Positions 25,691 to 36,779 of a DNA stretch of 64,000 nucleotides are shown one piece after another; the stretch's first letter is position 1, and each line of letters begins with the position of its first letter. Below the pieces are notes generated by a model. It was not told where the DNA came from and did no database searches. It worked only from the letters and a program-made list of their open reading frames with translations. The translations under genes and the position numbers were made by a program. Source of the DNA: Rhopalosiphum padi (Eukaryota > Arthropoda > Insecta > Hemiptera > Aphididae). Location: assembly GCF_020882245.1 (NCBI RefSeq), contig NC_083598.1, positions 3,775,178 to 3,839,177 of the forward strand, in the 5' to 3' direction.

Positions 25691-26256
25691 TTAAAGTAAT
25701 TTATCAGCCTGATATTTTAAACCTAAACATTTTATGTATTCTAATTGGCTAATGTTCCCTCTTTCATATTTATTCCATGTTTCTTGCACACACTCTTTTT
25801 TTTTTATAGTTTCTTTTCGTTGCGCGTTAGGGATATTTTTTAAAATGGAATTGATTTTAATCATATTTTCAGTTTGGATTTCTAATAATACTGCAATGAC
25901 TTGATGTACATGAGGGCGTGGTGTGTAAAATTGTTTGTTAAAGTGAGAATGAAATGATTCTGCAGGTCCATTTGTGGTTCTGGGATGGTCAAATATTGGT
26001 GATGACGCCCACAAATGAGGGAGGAACTATCAGTTTTCGTCTATGTAGGTGTCCAAATGCATCTCCAACTTCGGCTGGTGGCAAAAATGATAGACCAAAA
26101 AAAAATTTGAGCCACAATCCGACTTCAGAATTTTTAATTAAATACGCTTTCGATAAGTTTTTATGTTTTACTATTTGCCTATACCAACTTTGGCCTAAAT
26201 GAAATGTACATGTTATTAACTGACAGTTAGGAAATGTTTGCGTTGTAGCTAAACGT
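25691..26256 (-). pseudogene. MULE-type transposase fragment (right copy)
   Basis: Two minus-strand frames continue the same protein with one frameshift near 26020. The upstream part (26256-26030) carries the region of the MULE domain also seen at 8559-8882. The downstream part (26014-25691) begins WASSPIFDHPRTTNGPAESF and ends in a lysine-rich C-terminus; the TTNGPAESFH motif is typical just after the MULE catalytic core. It is truncated at 26256 and frameshifted, so inactive. Confidence 0.7.
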
Positions 26257-26259
26257 GCA

Positions 26260-26836
26260 GAAGATCTTCTCTACATCGTGATTACGACGTTGAAATAAAA
26301 TAAAATGATAAATTTTATTTTATTTTAAATTACTGCTTTAACGAAAGTATACAACATTGTTCGTTCATACAATTTATAGTTAATAAACTATATTCACCGC
26401 TAAAATGTTTCTACTTTTAAAAAAATCGAGGGGGGGAGTCTGGACCCCTGGACACCTCCCCAGTTATGGCCTTGATTAAGAACACGATTAAAGATATCTT
26501 TTATCATGATTAAGAATGAAATAGTTCTAAACTTCTAAAGGGCGATCTTAGTTAGTGATATACATACATAAATATTTATCATAGTCTGTGGTGGGCCATA
26601 TAAGACTGTGCACGGGCACAGAGCGACATCTGGTTGTTCTTGACTTGAACCGACTTGGATAGAATCGACTACATGGTGCACGACTTTGACCGCCTCTACC
26701 CAGTCACGATTCGAGCGGACTTGCATTATATATAACTCGCCACGAACGCCAGATCAATGTCCTCGCGGACGCCGGCCGGTAAAATCTTTTTGTGCGCCCC
26801 GCCAAAAGTCCATAGATAAAATGTTAAAAATGTGTA
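26260..26836. other. Spacer and candidate promoter region upstream of mRpS12
   Basis: AT-rich sequence is followed by a G/C-rich stretch near 26430-26460 (GGGGGGGAGTCTGGACCCC), which looks like transposon debris. A CpG-rich stretch at 26600-26810 ends about 340 bases before the mRpS12 start codon and could be a promoter. No gene was identified. Confidence 0.35.
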
Positions 26837-27064
26837 ATGACAGTCGCTACATCTGGTAGCACTGGTTTGTTATCAAAATATAAAATTATTATCAATCCAG
26901 TGATAGAAAAATTATTGAGTGATAAAAAAATTACTTTTAGATTAATATTAGTAGTTAATACTAATTACACAGTAATGTTATACCTCAAAACATTTATACA
27001 TAAGATATTGGAATTATACAATTTGCAAAATTACATTTTGCCATCAGATATAGTACTTCAATAG
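26837..27064 (+). CDS. Unassigned 75-codon open frame upstream of mRpS12
   Basis: This single-exon frame encodes a hydrophobic, lysine-rich 75-residue product (start MTVATSGSTGLLSKYKIII, end ILPSDIVLQ). It lies 83 bases before the mRpS12 start codon on the same strand. Its composition is less repetitive than chance frames elsewhere in the window. I do not recognise a family. It could be a small mitochondrial or nuclear protein sharing a transcript with mRpS12, or a chance frame in the leader. Confidence 0.35.
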   Translation: MTVATSGSTGLLSKYKIIINPVIEKLLSDKKITFRLILVVNTNYTVMLYLKTFIHKILELYNLQNYILPSDIVLQ

Positions 27065-27147
27065 CTCAGTGAAAGTTAAACTACAGAATAAATATTATAG
27101 AAGAGAGAAGTACAGTTTTAAACCGAATTAAACGAAAATATTCCAAA

Positions 27148-27632
27148 ATGAATGTTCTATTACAAGGGATGAAAAATTTAGTACTTAATAAATCATGTAA
27201 GTGTTATCATAAACCAATAATAATTAAGTTTTGAATTAATGTCAGAATTTGTTTTCATACTACTTAGTGGGAGAGTCGACTAGATGTATGGCATCGCTTT
27301 ATCAAATGCACAAGACAGGCCCTCATAAAAAACCAATGTTCAAACGGAATCCGTTGGGAGACAATCCATTTTTAAAAGGTGTTATACTGAAAACTCTAAT
27401 TAGAAAACCAAAGAAACCAAATTCGGCCAATCGAAAGTGTGTCTTGGTGCGATTAAGCAATGGCAAGGAAATGATTGCTTATATACCCGGTGAAGGACAC
27501 AATCTTCAAGAACACAATGTTGTATTAGTACGTAACGGGCGGTGTAAAGATTTGCCTGGTGTAAAAATAACGTGCGTTAGAGGAAAATTTGATTTACCAC
27601 ATGTTGTAAAAAAAACACAAACAAATTCTTAA
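27148..27632 (+). CDS. mRpS12: Mitochondrial ribosomal protein S12 (uS12m)
   Basis: Exon 1 is 27148-27196 (MNVLLQGMKNLVLNKS, donor GTAAGT) and exon 2 is 27268-27632, joined in phase 1 to give 137 residues. The mature part carries the uS12 signatures RKPKKPNSANRKCVLVRLSN, AYIPGEGHNLQEHNVVLVR and GRCKDLPGVKITCVRG. The basic N-terminus is consistent with a mitochondrial targeting sequence. uS12m forms part of the decoding centre of the mitoribosome small subunit. The Drosophila orthologue is technical knockout (tko). It converges with mRpL2, with 147 bases between stop codons. An AATAAA lies at 27687. Confidence 0.95.
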
Positions 27633-27779
27633 CTTTATAGTAATATTATATCATTATCAATTTTTCTTTTTGTATATTAGTCATTAATAAAATTAAAATA
27701 TTATATTGGTTTTTTTATTTTATTTTATACAATATGTTTGGTATAACAGTTTATGATCAATATCCTAAGTACATACATT

Positions 27780-29075
27780 TCAAAACAAAGCACTTAGTTC
27801 TAATGTAACTTTTTCTAATTTTTTTGGAGCAAGTTCAGTTATAATTTTTAATGGTGGTGGTGGTCTAATTTTACGGCCAAAGCGACCAGTTTTTCTTTGC
27901 CACAATCCAGACCGAGGACGATTACCCAATTCGCGGTTACGATTTGGACTGCCAATGTGTTCCTTAAAGTGATTTGCATTTGATATTTGTCCTGAAAACA
28001 AATTATTAATTATACTTATAAAATCTTTTAAAATTAATTAAATTTGAATAATTAGATTCCTTTTAAATGTTATCTCTATTAAATACTTGAACATTTCCTT
28101 AGTATGAGATAATTATAAACATTATCAGTAAAGAGTTATTCTATAACTTATAACCAACAATTGTGATAAAACAATAAATTGAATATTAATATAAGTTTTA
28201 TAACAATTGAAGACTTACCAATCGATGCCATACAATGTTTGGAAAGTGACACTTGTAATTTTGATGGCAATTGGATAATAACTCTGTCATCAACTTGTCT
28301 CAATATAGTAGCTGTTGATCCAGCAGTCATTACATAATGAGCACCTTCGCCTGGCATTTTTTCAATACAGTGTACTTTTGTTCCCTTAGATAATGCACCG
28401 AGAGGATATGCATCTCCTTCATTTGGATTAACTATAAGTAGGTATTTCAGTGTTAATTATTTTCAGTAGTATGTTATCTTAATTTACAAAATAGCATAAG
28501 ATAATGAATTATAATGTACCTGGAATGCGAGGAATGTAACCAGATGTGACCAACATATCTCCAGGTTTCATATTAACAGTTGCAATAATGTACTTTAAAT
28601 TTGTGCCACAACCGACCAACGCCACTTTAGCTGTTCGACAGCCACAGTCCATTATCTCCAAAACACGGTCAATTCGAGGAGCATCATGTTCACCAGTCGG
28701 TCCAAAACGTTTTAAATCTACCCAATGATATTTCTGTTTGATACCACCACCCAAGCCCTTGACAACGACTCGGCCTGAAAATTAAAAATTAAAATTCTTG
28801 CAATAATTAATATTTTTTGTTGTTCTAATATTGTTATAAATACCAGAGATAGGATCTCGGCCTGCCAAGTGTTTATTATTCAATGGTTTCACGGTGTACT
28901 TTTCGGGCCATTCGATTTCCCGTCTAAAATTTCTAGATTTCGGACTAGGCAACTCCATATGTGTGAAATTCCACTTGTGCCTCACCACATTAAAAAAAAC
29001 CGAATGTATGGTCTTCAACTTCGTAGGATCAAATACAGAGAAACGCAAAGACGGCGCTAAAAATGACACAGACAT
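27780..29075 (-). CDS. mRpL2: Mitochondrial ribosomal protein L2 (uL2m)
   Basis: There are four minus-strand exons: 29075-28844, 28774-28520, 28431-28219 and 27991-27780. All junctions are phase 1 and the product is 303 residues. Signatures include GRDPISGRVVVKGLGGG, HWVDLKRFGP, GDAYPLGALSKGTKVHCIE, PGEGAHYVMTAGSTATIL and a C-terminal ELGNRPRSGLWQRKTGRFGR, the region that approaches the peptidyl-transferase centre in uL2. The first 60 residues are a mitochondrial presequence-like extension. It is divergent from the proteasome gene, with 433 bases between start codons. Confidence 0.95.
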
Positions 29076-29508
29076 TTTCGCACCTTCTGAACTAATAAAT
29101 AATACGGCCCAATATCGTGCCTGGTAAACTATAAAAAAATTTAGAAGATTTAACTTTTTTTTAAATTATACAAAATTATCAACTTTAATATATTATCTTT
29201 TCTTAGATTACTTTATCATCATTGATAATAAAGTAAAGAACCAAAGAGGTCTGGTATATTTTGCGTGTATTATCTCTTTGACAATGATAAAGCGAATTTA
29301 CAAGCTACAATCTAGTATCTACGTATATGTACAGTATAAACATTTTTATATTTTAAATTCTGGAGATATCTTTATGTTCATTTAATTATTTTAATTAATT
29401 TGTTCGCCGCAGATAAGTAACAACCGAAATTGTGCTATACCGCTTCCTCTGTCGAGTGTTTAAATAATTAATTTTCTTTAGATTTTTGATATTTTTTTCT
29501 TATTTGCG
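29076..29508. promoter_or_regulatory. Bidirectional promoter between mRpL2 and proteasome beta2
   Basis: A 433-base intergenic interval separates two divergent start codons. It contains a perfect 9-base inverted repeat, TTACTTTAT at 29208-29216 and ATAAAGTAA at 29228-29236, and nearby TTTATCAT/ATGATAAAG motifs. No TATA box is obvious, as is usual for housekeeping promoters. The regulatory role is inferred from position. Confidence 0.55.
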
Positions 29509-31752
29509 ATGGCTTTGAACTACAGTTCCATCAACGACGACGAAGCATTTTCGTTCCGGAATCTTGAAAGGTTTATACATTTTATTTATTATTTAACTAT
29601 TTCAACTTAATATATAAATCATAACATTAATTTTATCAACAATCATATTATCCCAACTCCTAAGATAGCCAGCATAATTTTAGTGATTTGCTTAAAATGT
29701 TTAAACACAAGTCTAACTCTAAGTCTTATTAACAAAGCAGTTAAATAAATTGTTACTACTAAACTATTACAGATAGATAGGCACTTAGTTATGGTATCTA
29801 TTTTATGCATGTCCAAGAGTTTTTTTGACTAAAAATATTTGAATTAATATTTAAAATAATTATGCACTAACATGTATAATAATTCAATAATGCATGTTAA
29901 ATAAAAAAATGAATATTCATTTTTATTATCTGCATAATCGTGCTATTTAGTCGTAATGCCAATTTTAAATGATCATACAATTTAATATGATATGTTGAAT
30001 AGGTAACCCAAAATACCTCAGTGATAGCGCATCAACATTTAAATTGAAGAATGTTTGATAGAATTTATTTTCATGTTTTTATAGTTGATGTTCTGTTATT
30101 TATACAACTTTAGATTTAAAAAATTTGAAAAGGCAATGTGTTTTAATATTTGTTGACTTCATAAATTTGAACTGTAAGAAAACTAAAAATAAGTACCTAC
30201 CTATTTTTTTTATAAAATGTAAATACCTATCCATTACTAAATATGTTCGTAACTATGTTGTGTTTATTCTTAAAGAATGCATTGACAAGAGTTTAATTTT
30301 TTTAAATTTGTTTAGTTATTTGTGTACAGTTAAGTGGATCACCTTATTTTTTTTGTTTATTGCCTCTTGTGAAAATAAATAAATTATACTCTTGTACCTA
30401 AATCATATTTTAGAATATTATTCAACTTAGCACACAGTTTTGGTATTTTCATATTAAGTTGTGCACGAGGTTGTACATTTTATCAACAATTGATATATTA
30501 CCAATACAATTTATTCTAATTTTTTTTTTTTTTTAGAAATGTAAAAATTGAAAAAATGGGACTCAAAATGCCGAGTTTCCGAAAAACTGGTACTACAATT
30601 GTAGGAGTAACTACTCGTGATTGTGTTATTTTGGCTGCCGATACTCGCGCTACTTCTGATACAATAGTTATGGAAAAAAATTGTGAAAAAATCCATTATA
30701 TTGGAAAATACATGCAGTATGTTAATTTGAAAATAAACAATGTTTGAAAATTAATAAATTAAAATTATTTTACTAATTAGTTGCTGTGGTGCCGGTACAG
30801 CAGCAGACACTATGCAAGTTACTCGCATGGTATCTGCCAATGTTTCCTTGCAAGCATTCAAGTTTCCAGATGAAATGGTTCCTGTTGCATTTGCTGCTAG
30901 GTCACTTCGTCAGTATCTTTTCAAATACATGGTAATTAAGTTTATATTGCACCATACGTTGTTTGTTTATCTTTATTTTTATTAATTTTGATTTGATTTT
31001 AGGGATATGTTTCAGCCGCTTTGATTTTAGGTGGCATTGATAATAGTGGTGCACATTTATACTCAATTTATCCTCATGGTTCAATTGATAAATTGCCTTA
31101 CATATCTATGGGGTCAGGAAGTATGGCTGCCATTTCAGAACTTGAAAGTCGCTGGAATGAAAATCTAACAGTAATAACAATTTTGTATTTTAAATTGTCT
31201 ACTTAAACCTAAAACGTTGAAACCGTTTGCTTAATTATTTTAATTTGTAGGAAGAAGAAGGAATGAAACTGGCATGTGATGCTATTTTGGGTGGTGTATT
31301 TAATGATCTTGGTTCTGGAAGTAATGTAGACCTTTGTGTCATCAAAAAAGATGGTACCCGTATGCTTAGAAACTATCTGACACCCAATAAGAAACCAGCT
31401 ACGTATGTTTATTATTTTCTACAGTAGTCAAGACTCAATAACTTAAATTTCTAGGTGAAAAATATAAATTTGACTCGTGTAGTTTTGAATTATATACCGC
31501 TAAATTAAAGTATGAATTATAAAAATTTAAAGATCAAAAAAAAAATTCAGTTTAGAAGTTTTTTAGTTATTGAGACTTAACTATACTATATAATTGGCAG
31601 TCATTTAGTTGTCTTGTAAGTTAAGGCTATGTAAAAAATATTTATTTTTTAGTGCCAAATATGTCTATCCAGCTGGTTTGACCAAAGTATTATGCAAAAG
31701 TGAAATAAAATTCCAAATTGCAGAAGAAACTGTCATGGAAGTTGATGCTTAA
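29509..31752 (+). CDS. Prosbeta2: Proteasome 20S subunit beta type-7 (beta2, trypsin-like site)
   Basis: Exons are 29509-29570, 30537-30716, 30781-30931, 31003-31170, 31251-31402 and 31653-31752, giving 270 residues. The propeptide ends FRKTG and autocleavage exposes the catalytic Thr (TTIVGV). Asp17 (AADTRAT) and Lys33 (EKNCEKIH) are in place, and CCGAGTAADT and MGSGSMAAISELESRW match the beta2 family. It provides the trypsin-like activity of the 20S core in cytosol and nucleus. The first intron is about 970 bases, the others short. The C-terminal tail that wraps the neighbouring beta3 subunit is present (QIAEETVMEVDA). Confidence 0.95.
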
Positions 31753-33600
31753 CATTTTCAATTATACTATAATGTATTAAGATCCAATCACGAATATTAA
31801 TTTTATATACATTTTCTAGTGATCCACAATTTTTTGTATTTTGTTGGCAAAATACATTTTTATTTATGTGGAATACTAATACAACCTAAATGTAATTAAA
31901 ATTATATTTTATAATAAGATATATGGTATTTATTCTTTTTAGTACATTTTTATGCATTGAGACTTATTTAATTTCAAGGATTTAATTTACTTCAAATTGT
32001 TACTTCATAATATTAATATAAATGTCGGTCTTAACATTTTTAAATTAATACTATTTGGTAGATTGATGAGTAGGTATTGTTTTATTGTTATATAAGTCCA
32101 GTTAATAACACATTTTAATAACTATAAATTGTATATTGTTTATAGTGGTGATGATATACAAAGTTATTGGACAAGGTATTATATAATATCTATAAAAAAA
32201 AAAACTACTATAATTTTAACTATTATAAATATTAATTCAATAAATTTACAGAGTATAAGAGTCAAGCAGTGGTGTATGTGTATACAAGAAGGGCGTGGGG
32301 GCCGATTCCCCCCATTGGCTTTTTATTATTTTTTATTTTTGCTTACATTATGAAGTATGTACTATAATGTAATATTTTGTGATATTATGATCTATCGAGC
32401 TATTGAATTTTAACAATTTTGTTATTACTGAATGCCATTATAGTTGTATTTTTCTTTATTTGTGTCGAACTAATGTTTATTTTGTTCGAAATGGTCAATG
32501 ACTTCTATGATTATAATTTAATATAGCTTATCTTATTATTTATAGAGAAAATACTATATAATATAATATAATATGTATGTAAGCTCAACTAAAAGGGCTA
32601 TGCTTCCACTGTGAGTCTGTGTTTAAAGTGTTATAGGATATTATCGCTGTTATTAAGTTATGAGAAATTACATCGTTATCACTACGGCCACTACTGGTTT
32701 AGTTCACTGCGTATACATAGTGCATAGTATACATCTATCATTAATTATCTTTTTAAAAAAGAAACACTTGCGGGACTGTTGAAAATGTGTGAAAATGTAT
32801 TTATTAAAGGAACGGCTAAACGGGAGCTAACACTTATGGTAGTTAAAAGAAATATTTAATTACAGCAAAACAAGTATCAGATAAACTAGAAAAAAAATAA
32901 TCTAGATTTGTTAATTTAATCATTATTTATTTTATTTATACATTTAAATATTTAATGATGTAGCATTTTTTAATACAAAAGTTTTGACTTTATAGAGTAT
33001 TGGAATGATCATCCATATCGTGTTTAATGTTAATTTTGGATCAATTCAAATTGTATTCATGAGGTATTTTTATTTGTTCGGTTGTTCCTATATTTTACTA
33101 GCAAAGTAAAAAATGTTGTACAAAATCATCAAAGTTTATGAAATGTATGAAATATTCAGTTTTTATATCTGACACTCTAAGACTTAAATAGAAGGTTTTC
33201 TATAAGCATTTAATACGGAACTCATAATTTATAATCATACATTTTTTTTATAGCAAGGTATTTAAAATTCAAATTTTGACAAAAATAGATATTTTAACAA
33301 AAACTATGGAATTTTAGTTATTTTAATTAGAAATATTTATTTTCATCTATACCTAATATTTTTTTTCTCTTTCGATAAGCTTGAAAATTTAATACAAGAT
33401 AAACCCCATAAAAGCTGTTCTTAAATAGCTATAATCAATAACTATTTAAAATACCCAGGCATAGTTTATTTTAATGAGCAATGAGCATTTTAAGTTAAAG
33501 TTATGGCAACGTTTTCAAAATCACAAAAAACTGTAAATTGTTTATGTAAATATTCATAAATTGGAAAAACATTTTTCATAATTTGTATTTGTATTAGTTG
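31753..33600. other. Intergenic, no gene seen
   Basis: This stretch is AT-rich. A fragment at 32260-32325 (GGGCGTGGGGGCCGATTCCCCCC) looks like transposon debris. Open frames here are short and compositionally biased. Confidence 0.4.
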
Positions 33601-34212
33601 TTCATGTGAAATTCATATTAAAACTAAAAATCTAAATAATATATTCTAAGCACAATTTTATTTTAAGTTTAAATTTGGACGAAATTACATACTTAAACTA
33701 TGAATAGGTAACGATTTTCATTGTTTTTATAGTAGGTAGGTACGTAACTAATCATTATTAATATTGTGGAACACTTAAATTTTATGATGGTATATTATTA
33801 TAGTTTTTGTGTCTGATAATATTTTTAGTTATTATTATACTGTATCGTGTGTTGAATTTGATGCACTCAAAGCTGCTAATAATCTAAATCGTCATAATTA
33901 TTATTAAATCTAAACCACTTATTATACTGATTTATAATAATAATAAAAAAAAAATAACAGCCTTGCTTTTAACTTTTATTTTTATAACGAATATAAACTT
34001 CACTGTTTGTGTATATATTTTGAATAAAAAATAACTGCAATGGTAAGACTTAATTTTAAAATTCTATAATAATTGTTCTTTTCTATATTATTATTTTTTT
34101 CCTTGTATTTTGTATTATTTGATGTACTCTCTTTGTCTGAATCTGGCTGATAATAAATAATAAAAAATAATATGTTGTTATTACTATTGACAACCATTAT
34201 ATACTGTTGAAA

Positions 34213-34247
34213 TATAAAATATTTGTCGTAATAATATCTATCTCAGA
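34213..34247 (+). promoter_or_regulatory. TATA/Inr core promoter, orphan gene copy 1
   Basis: TATAAAA at 34213-34219 is followed 32 bases later by TCAGA with its A at 34245, an arthropod initiator-like site. This predicts a leader of about 119 bases. The same TATAAAA occurs at 36986 and 47421 upstream of copies 2 and 3. Confidence 0.55.
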
Positions 34248-34363
34248 CTACAGTTGATTTTCAGTGTTATTTCTAAAAGCATATAAATCTAATAATTCTT
34301 AAGACGGTAGACACCTAGCTTCTCTTTTTTCGTATATTATACACATATTATTCGCAACAAATC

Positions 34364-34975
34364 ATGCTGCAAGAAAACAGTGATATTAATATCGATCGCG
34401 AAATAAAACCGGACTCGATGGTTATTCCTATCGTGAAAAAACCGAAAAACCCGCAGACGACCGAGAAGATTTCGGAATTCTCCGGTTTAAAGGCGGCCAA
34501 ACCGTTCTTCAGATCGATGCCAAACATCAAAATGACGATGTCCGGCGGCGATGGGGATGTACCGCGGCAGAGTCCCGTAGACGCGTCACTCGACGAGTAT
34601 CGTCCGTCACCGATTCTGCTGCCCAACTACGCGGGGCCGCAGATGAGGCGAATGATCGCCATAGTGAACGCCGCCGTGATGGCGCCTGCAGCATCAGAAG
34701 CCAAATCGCCGGTTCCCGCGTCGTTGTTACCACAACATTATTCTGGCGACGATCCGACGGTGAGCGCCGTCCAAGTCATTGGTCCGCCGGTGAGGCGATG
34801 CGTTTCCTTACCGAATATAAAGATAAGTGAGACGTCTGCTGAAACAGAAATAGAAATTTTGGCCGACGATTATTCTTACGACGTGGCACAAGAAATCGTT
34901 AAGAATGAGAAACGCAGATCTTTGTGGAAACGTACGAAAAGAGTTTTTCGTCGTTTGGTTTGCTGCTGCGCCTAG
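34364..34975 (+). CDS. Intronless orphan gene, copy 1 (203 aa)
   Basis: The start is set by conservation: upstream of this ATG the equivalent frame is broken in this copy, while all three copies align from here. No signal peptide or membrane span is visible. The protein is acidic near the start (DIEIDREIKP-like), then proline/serine-rich. Two related motifs appear, RSMPNIK near residue 49 and VSLPNIK near residue 145. It ends in a strongly basic helix (KRRSLWKRTKRVFRRL) followed by Val-Cys-Cys-Cys-Ala. A polybasic segment next to terminal cysteines suggests lipid-mediated membrane attachment. RRCVSLP resembles a 14-3-3 or phosphoserine motif. Both are inference, and I recognise no family. GC content is far above the surroundings. 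An AATAAA lies at 35101. Confidence 0.8.
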   Translation: MLQENSDINIDREIKPDSMVIPIVKKPKNPQTTEKISEFSGLKAAKPFFRSMPNIKMTMSGGDGDVPRQSPVDASLDEYRPSPILLPNYAGPQMRRMIAIVNAAVMAPAASEAKSPVPASLLPQHYSGDDPTVSAVQVIGPPVRRCVSLPNIKISETSAETEIEILADDYSYDVAQEIVKNEKRRSLWKRTKRVFRRLVCCCA

Positions 34976-35399
34976 TAAATATACGGAGTAGAATGTTATA
35001 TTATATATTTTGTACATATTTCAATAATATATATATTAGTTTAGTGTTTATACAGTGTATACAGTTTGTATTCGATGTACTTATAATTATGTTTGACATG
35101 AATAAATGTTTTTTTGTTAAGTTATTTAATCGTTTATTTTTTCTATCATTTTTTTTTTTAAATTTAATTGTAAAATTAGTTTTTGACGTTTTTGTACGGC
35201 TTGTGAAAATTGTGAATAGTATGTCGTAGATAGATACTTTTTTTTTATTTATTTTTTTATTTTTTACCTAACTGGTTTAAAACTTAAGTCAAAACTAACC
35301 TGCAGGTGGCTAATGACGACATGGGAATGCTCTCAGGCGCTCGGCGTAGCACACATTTATAGAATGCACTAGCCATAATACCTATTATACATATAAAGG

Positions 35400-36765
35400 C
35401 AAGAGTGAGAGTAATAACATTTAAATTATAATTATAAACCAAGTTTGTGGGTTTCTTAGAAAATGTAATAGTTAGTAATTTATTAATATTCTAGGAAAGG
35501 CCGTTTTGTAAGCACAAGCTGTTAAAGCGTATTAAATCCCTTTGGAGATCCTCAGTATCAGACAGAAAAATGTTCGGATTATCAACAAAAAGTAAGAAAT
35601 CAGAGTAAAAAATTTGTTAATGGAAATTATGATATCATAAAAAAATAAATAAAACTTAAAAGGGGACAGGTGATCACCTTTTGAAATGCCTGAATTGACT
35701 TCAATCTCTTCGGATATATAATGATTTATTGAATCACACACGTAGATAAATAAAGGATGAGAACCAATATGATAAGGGATTAGAAAGGCCAATTATTTTT
35801 TAATTTTAAAATTAATTAAGTATTATCAACACTATTGAACGCCTTTTCAGAGTTAGTCCGAGTTAGTGAAAATAGTATCAGTTTAAGTGCCATGAGAAAA
35901 TGATTGTAAATATAAAATACAATATTTAAATTCAATAATATTGGTTAATGTTGATTTATTACTTGTATAACAATGTTGTTGCTAAATAAGTATATTTTTA
36001 AAAATAGGAGTTAATTTATAATTAATAATTTTAGAAAATTTTTTAGGAATTATTGAAGTAAAAGAAATGTCAACTTGTTTATATGGACTTATAGTGTATT
36101 TACCTATTATCGAACTTACTGTTGAAACATTATCCGTGTGCTGTGTCGATACGCGGGCTTATACCATATTTAAATTTTAAAGCAACATAATATGTAATAT
36201 GAACATAGTTAAATTGTAATATATTAATATTTTGCATGGATGATATCTAAATATAATATTTATAAATCTCATAAAGATTTAAATATCTTACAAAATAAGA
36301 TATACAGATACACAGACGATATTCTTAACATTAACTTAGATAATATGTCAATAAATTCAGAGTAATATGACACAATATCGATTCTACAGACCACAAATTC
36401 GTTATGTTACAGAGAGAGAAAAATAATAGAACGCTAACTTAAATACTCTTTAGTTTATTGTATAATAATATAATTTTAGTAGGGATTTTTTATACCTGAG
36501 GAAACACATTGCGCGTTTGGATAACTATCCAATGGTGTGTAAATAAAATCTAAAAAAAATATTATCTGATAAAAAAACCACTCATTTACTCGTATTTTTA
36601 TAACATTATTTAAGTTTTCACCTAGCAGAATAGCCCAATATTGAATACTCTAGATTGAATAAAATACAATTATGAATTAAGACATAAGTACAATGTGATA
36701 TTAAATACGACGCTGAACAGAAAATGTTGCAAAGACTCATAGAGATATTATGTATATACTATAGT
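35400..36765. repeat. Duplicated spacer with LINE remnant, first copy
   Basis: About 1.3 kb aligns with 44165-45150. The second copy lacks about 380 internal bases (36225-36605 here). Confidence 0.8.
35530..35800 (-). pseudogene. Non-LTR retrotransposon reverse-transcriptase fragment
   Basis: On the minus strand, EIEVNSGISKGDHLSPFKF matches the GV.QGDPLSP.LF block of LINE reverse transcriptases. After a frameshift, a second frame reads LLFVDNPNIFLSDTEDLQRD, the position of the catalytic [YF].DD box with its second Asp changed to Asn. Ends are undefined and it is inactive. Confidence 0.65.
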
Positions 36766-36779
36766 CTAAATATATACAC

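Larger units (their letters stand above)
33600..35385 (+). repeat. Orphan-gene duplication unit 1
   Basis: This unit matches 46795-48575 along its whole length, and its gene-proximal part also matches 36780-38075. It includes promoter, gene, 3' UTR and a shared end with CAGGCGCTCGGCGTAGCACA. Confidence 0.85.

Noticed and set aside
34348..34626. Minus-strand frames starting MGSRIGDGRYSSSDAS in the orphan genes
   Set aside because: These are shadows of the sense frame. They differ in length between copies and have no promoter in that direction.
34527..34733. Conserved 68-codon arginine/serine-rich minus-strand frame in all three orphan-gene copies
   Set aside because: It is antisense to the GC-rich coding strand, and its conservation follows from the near identity of the copies.
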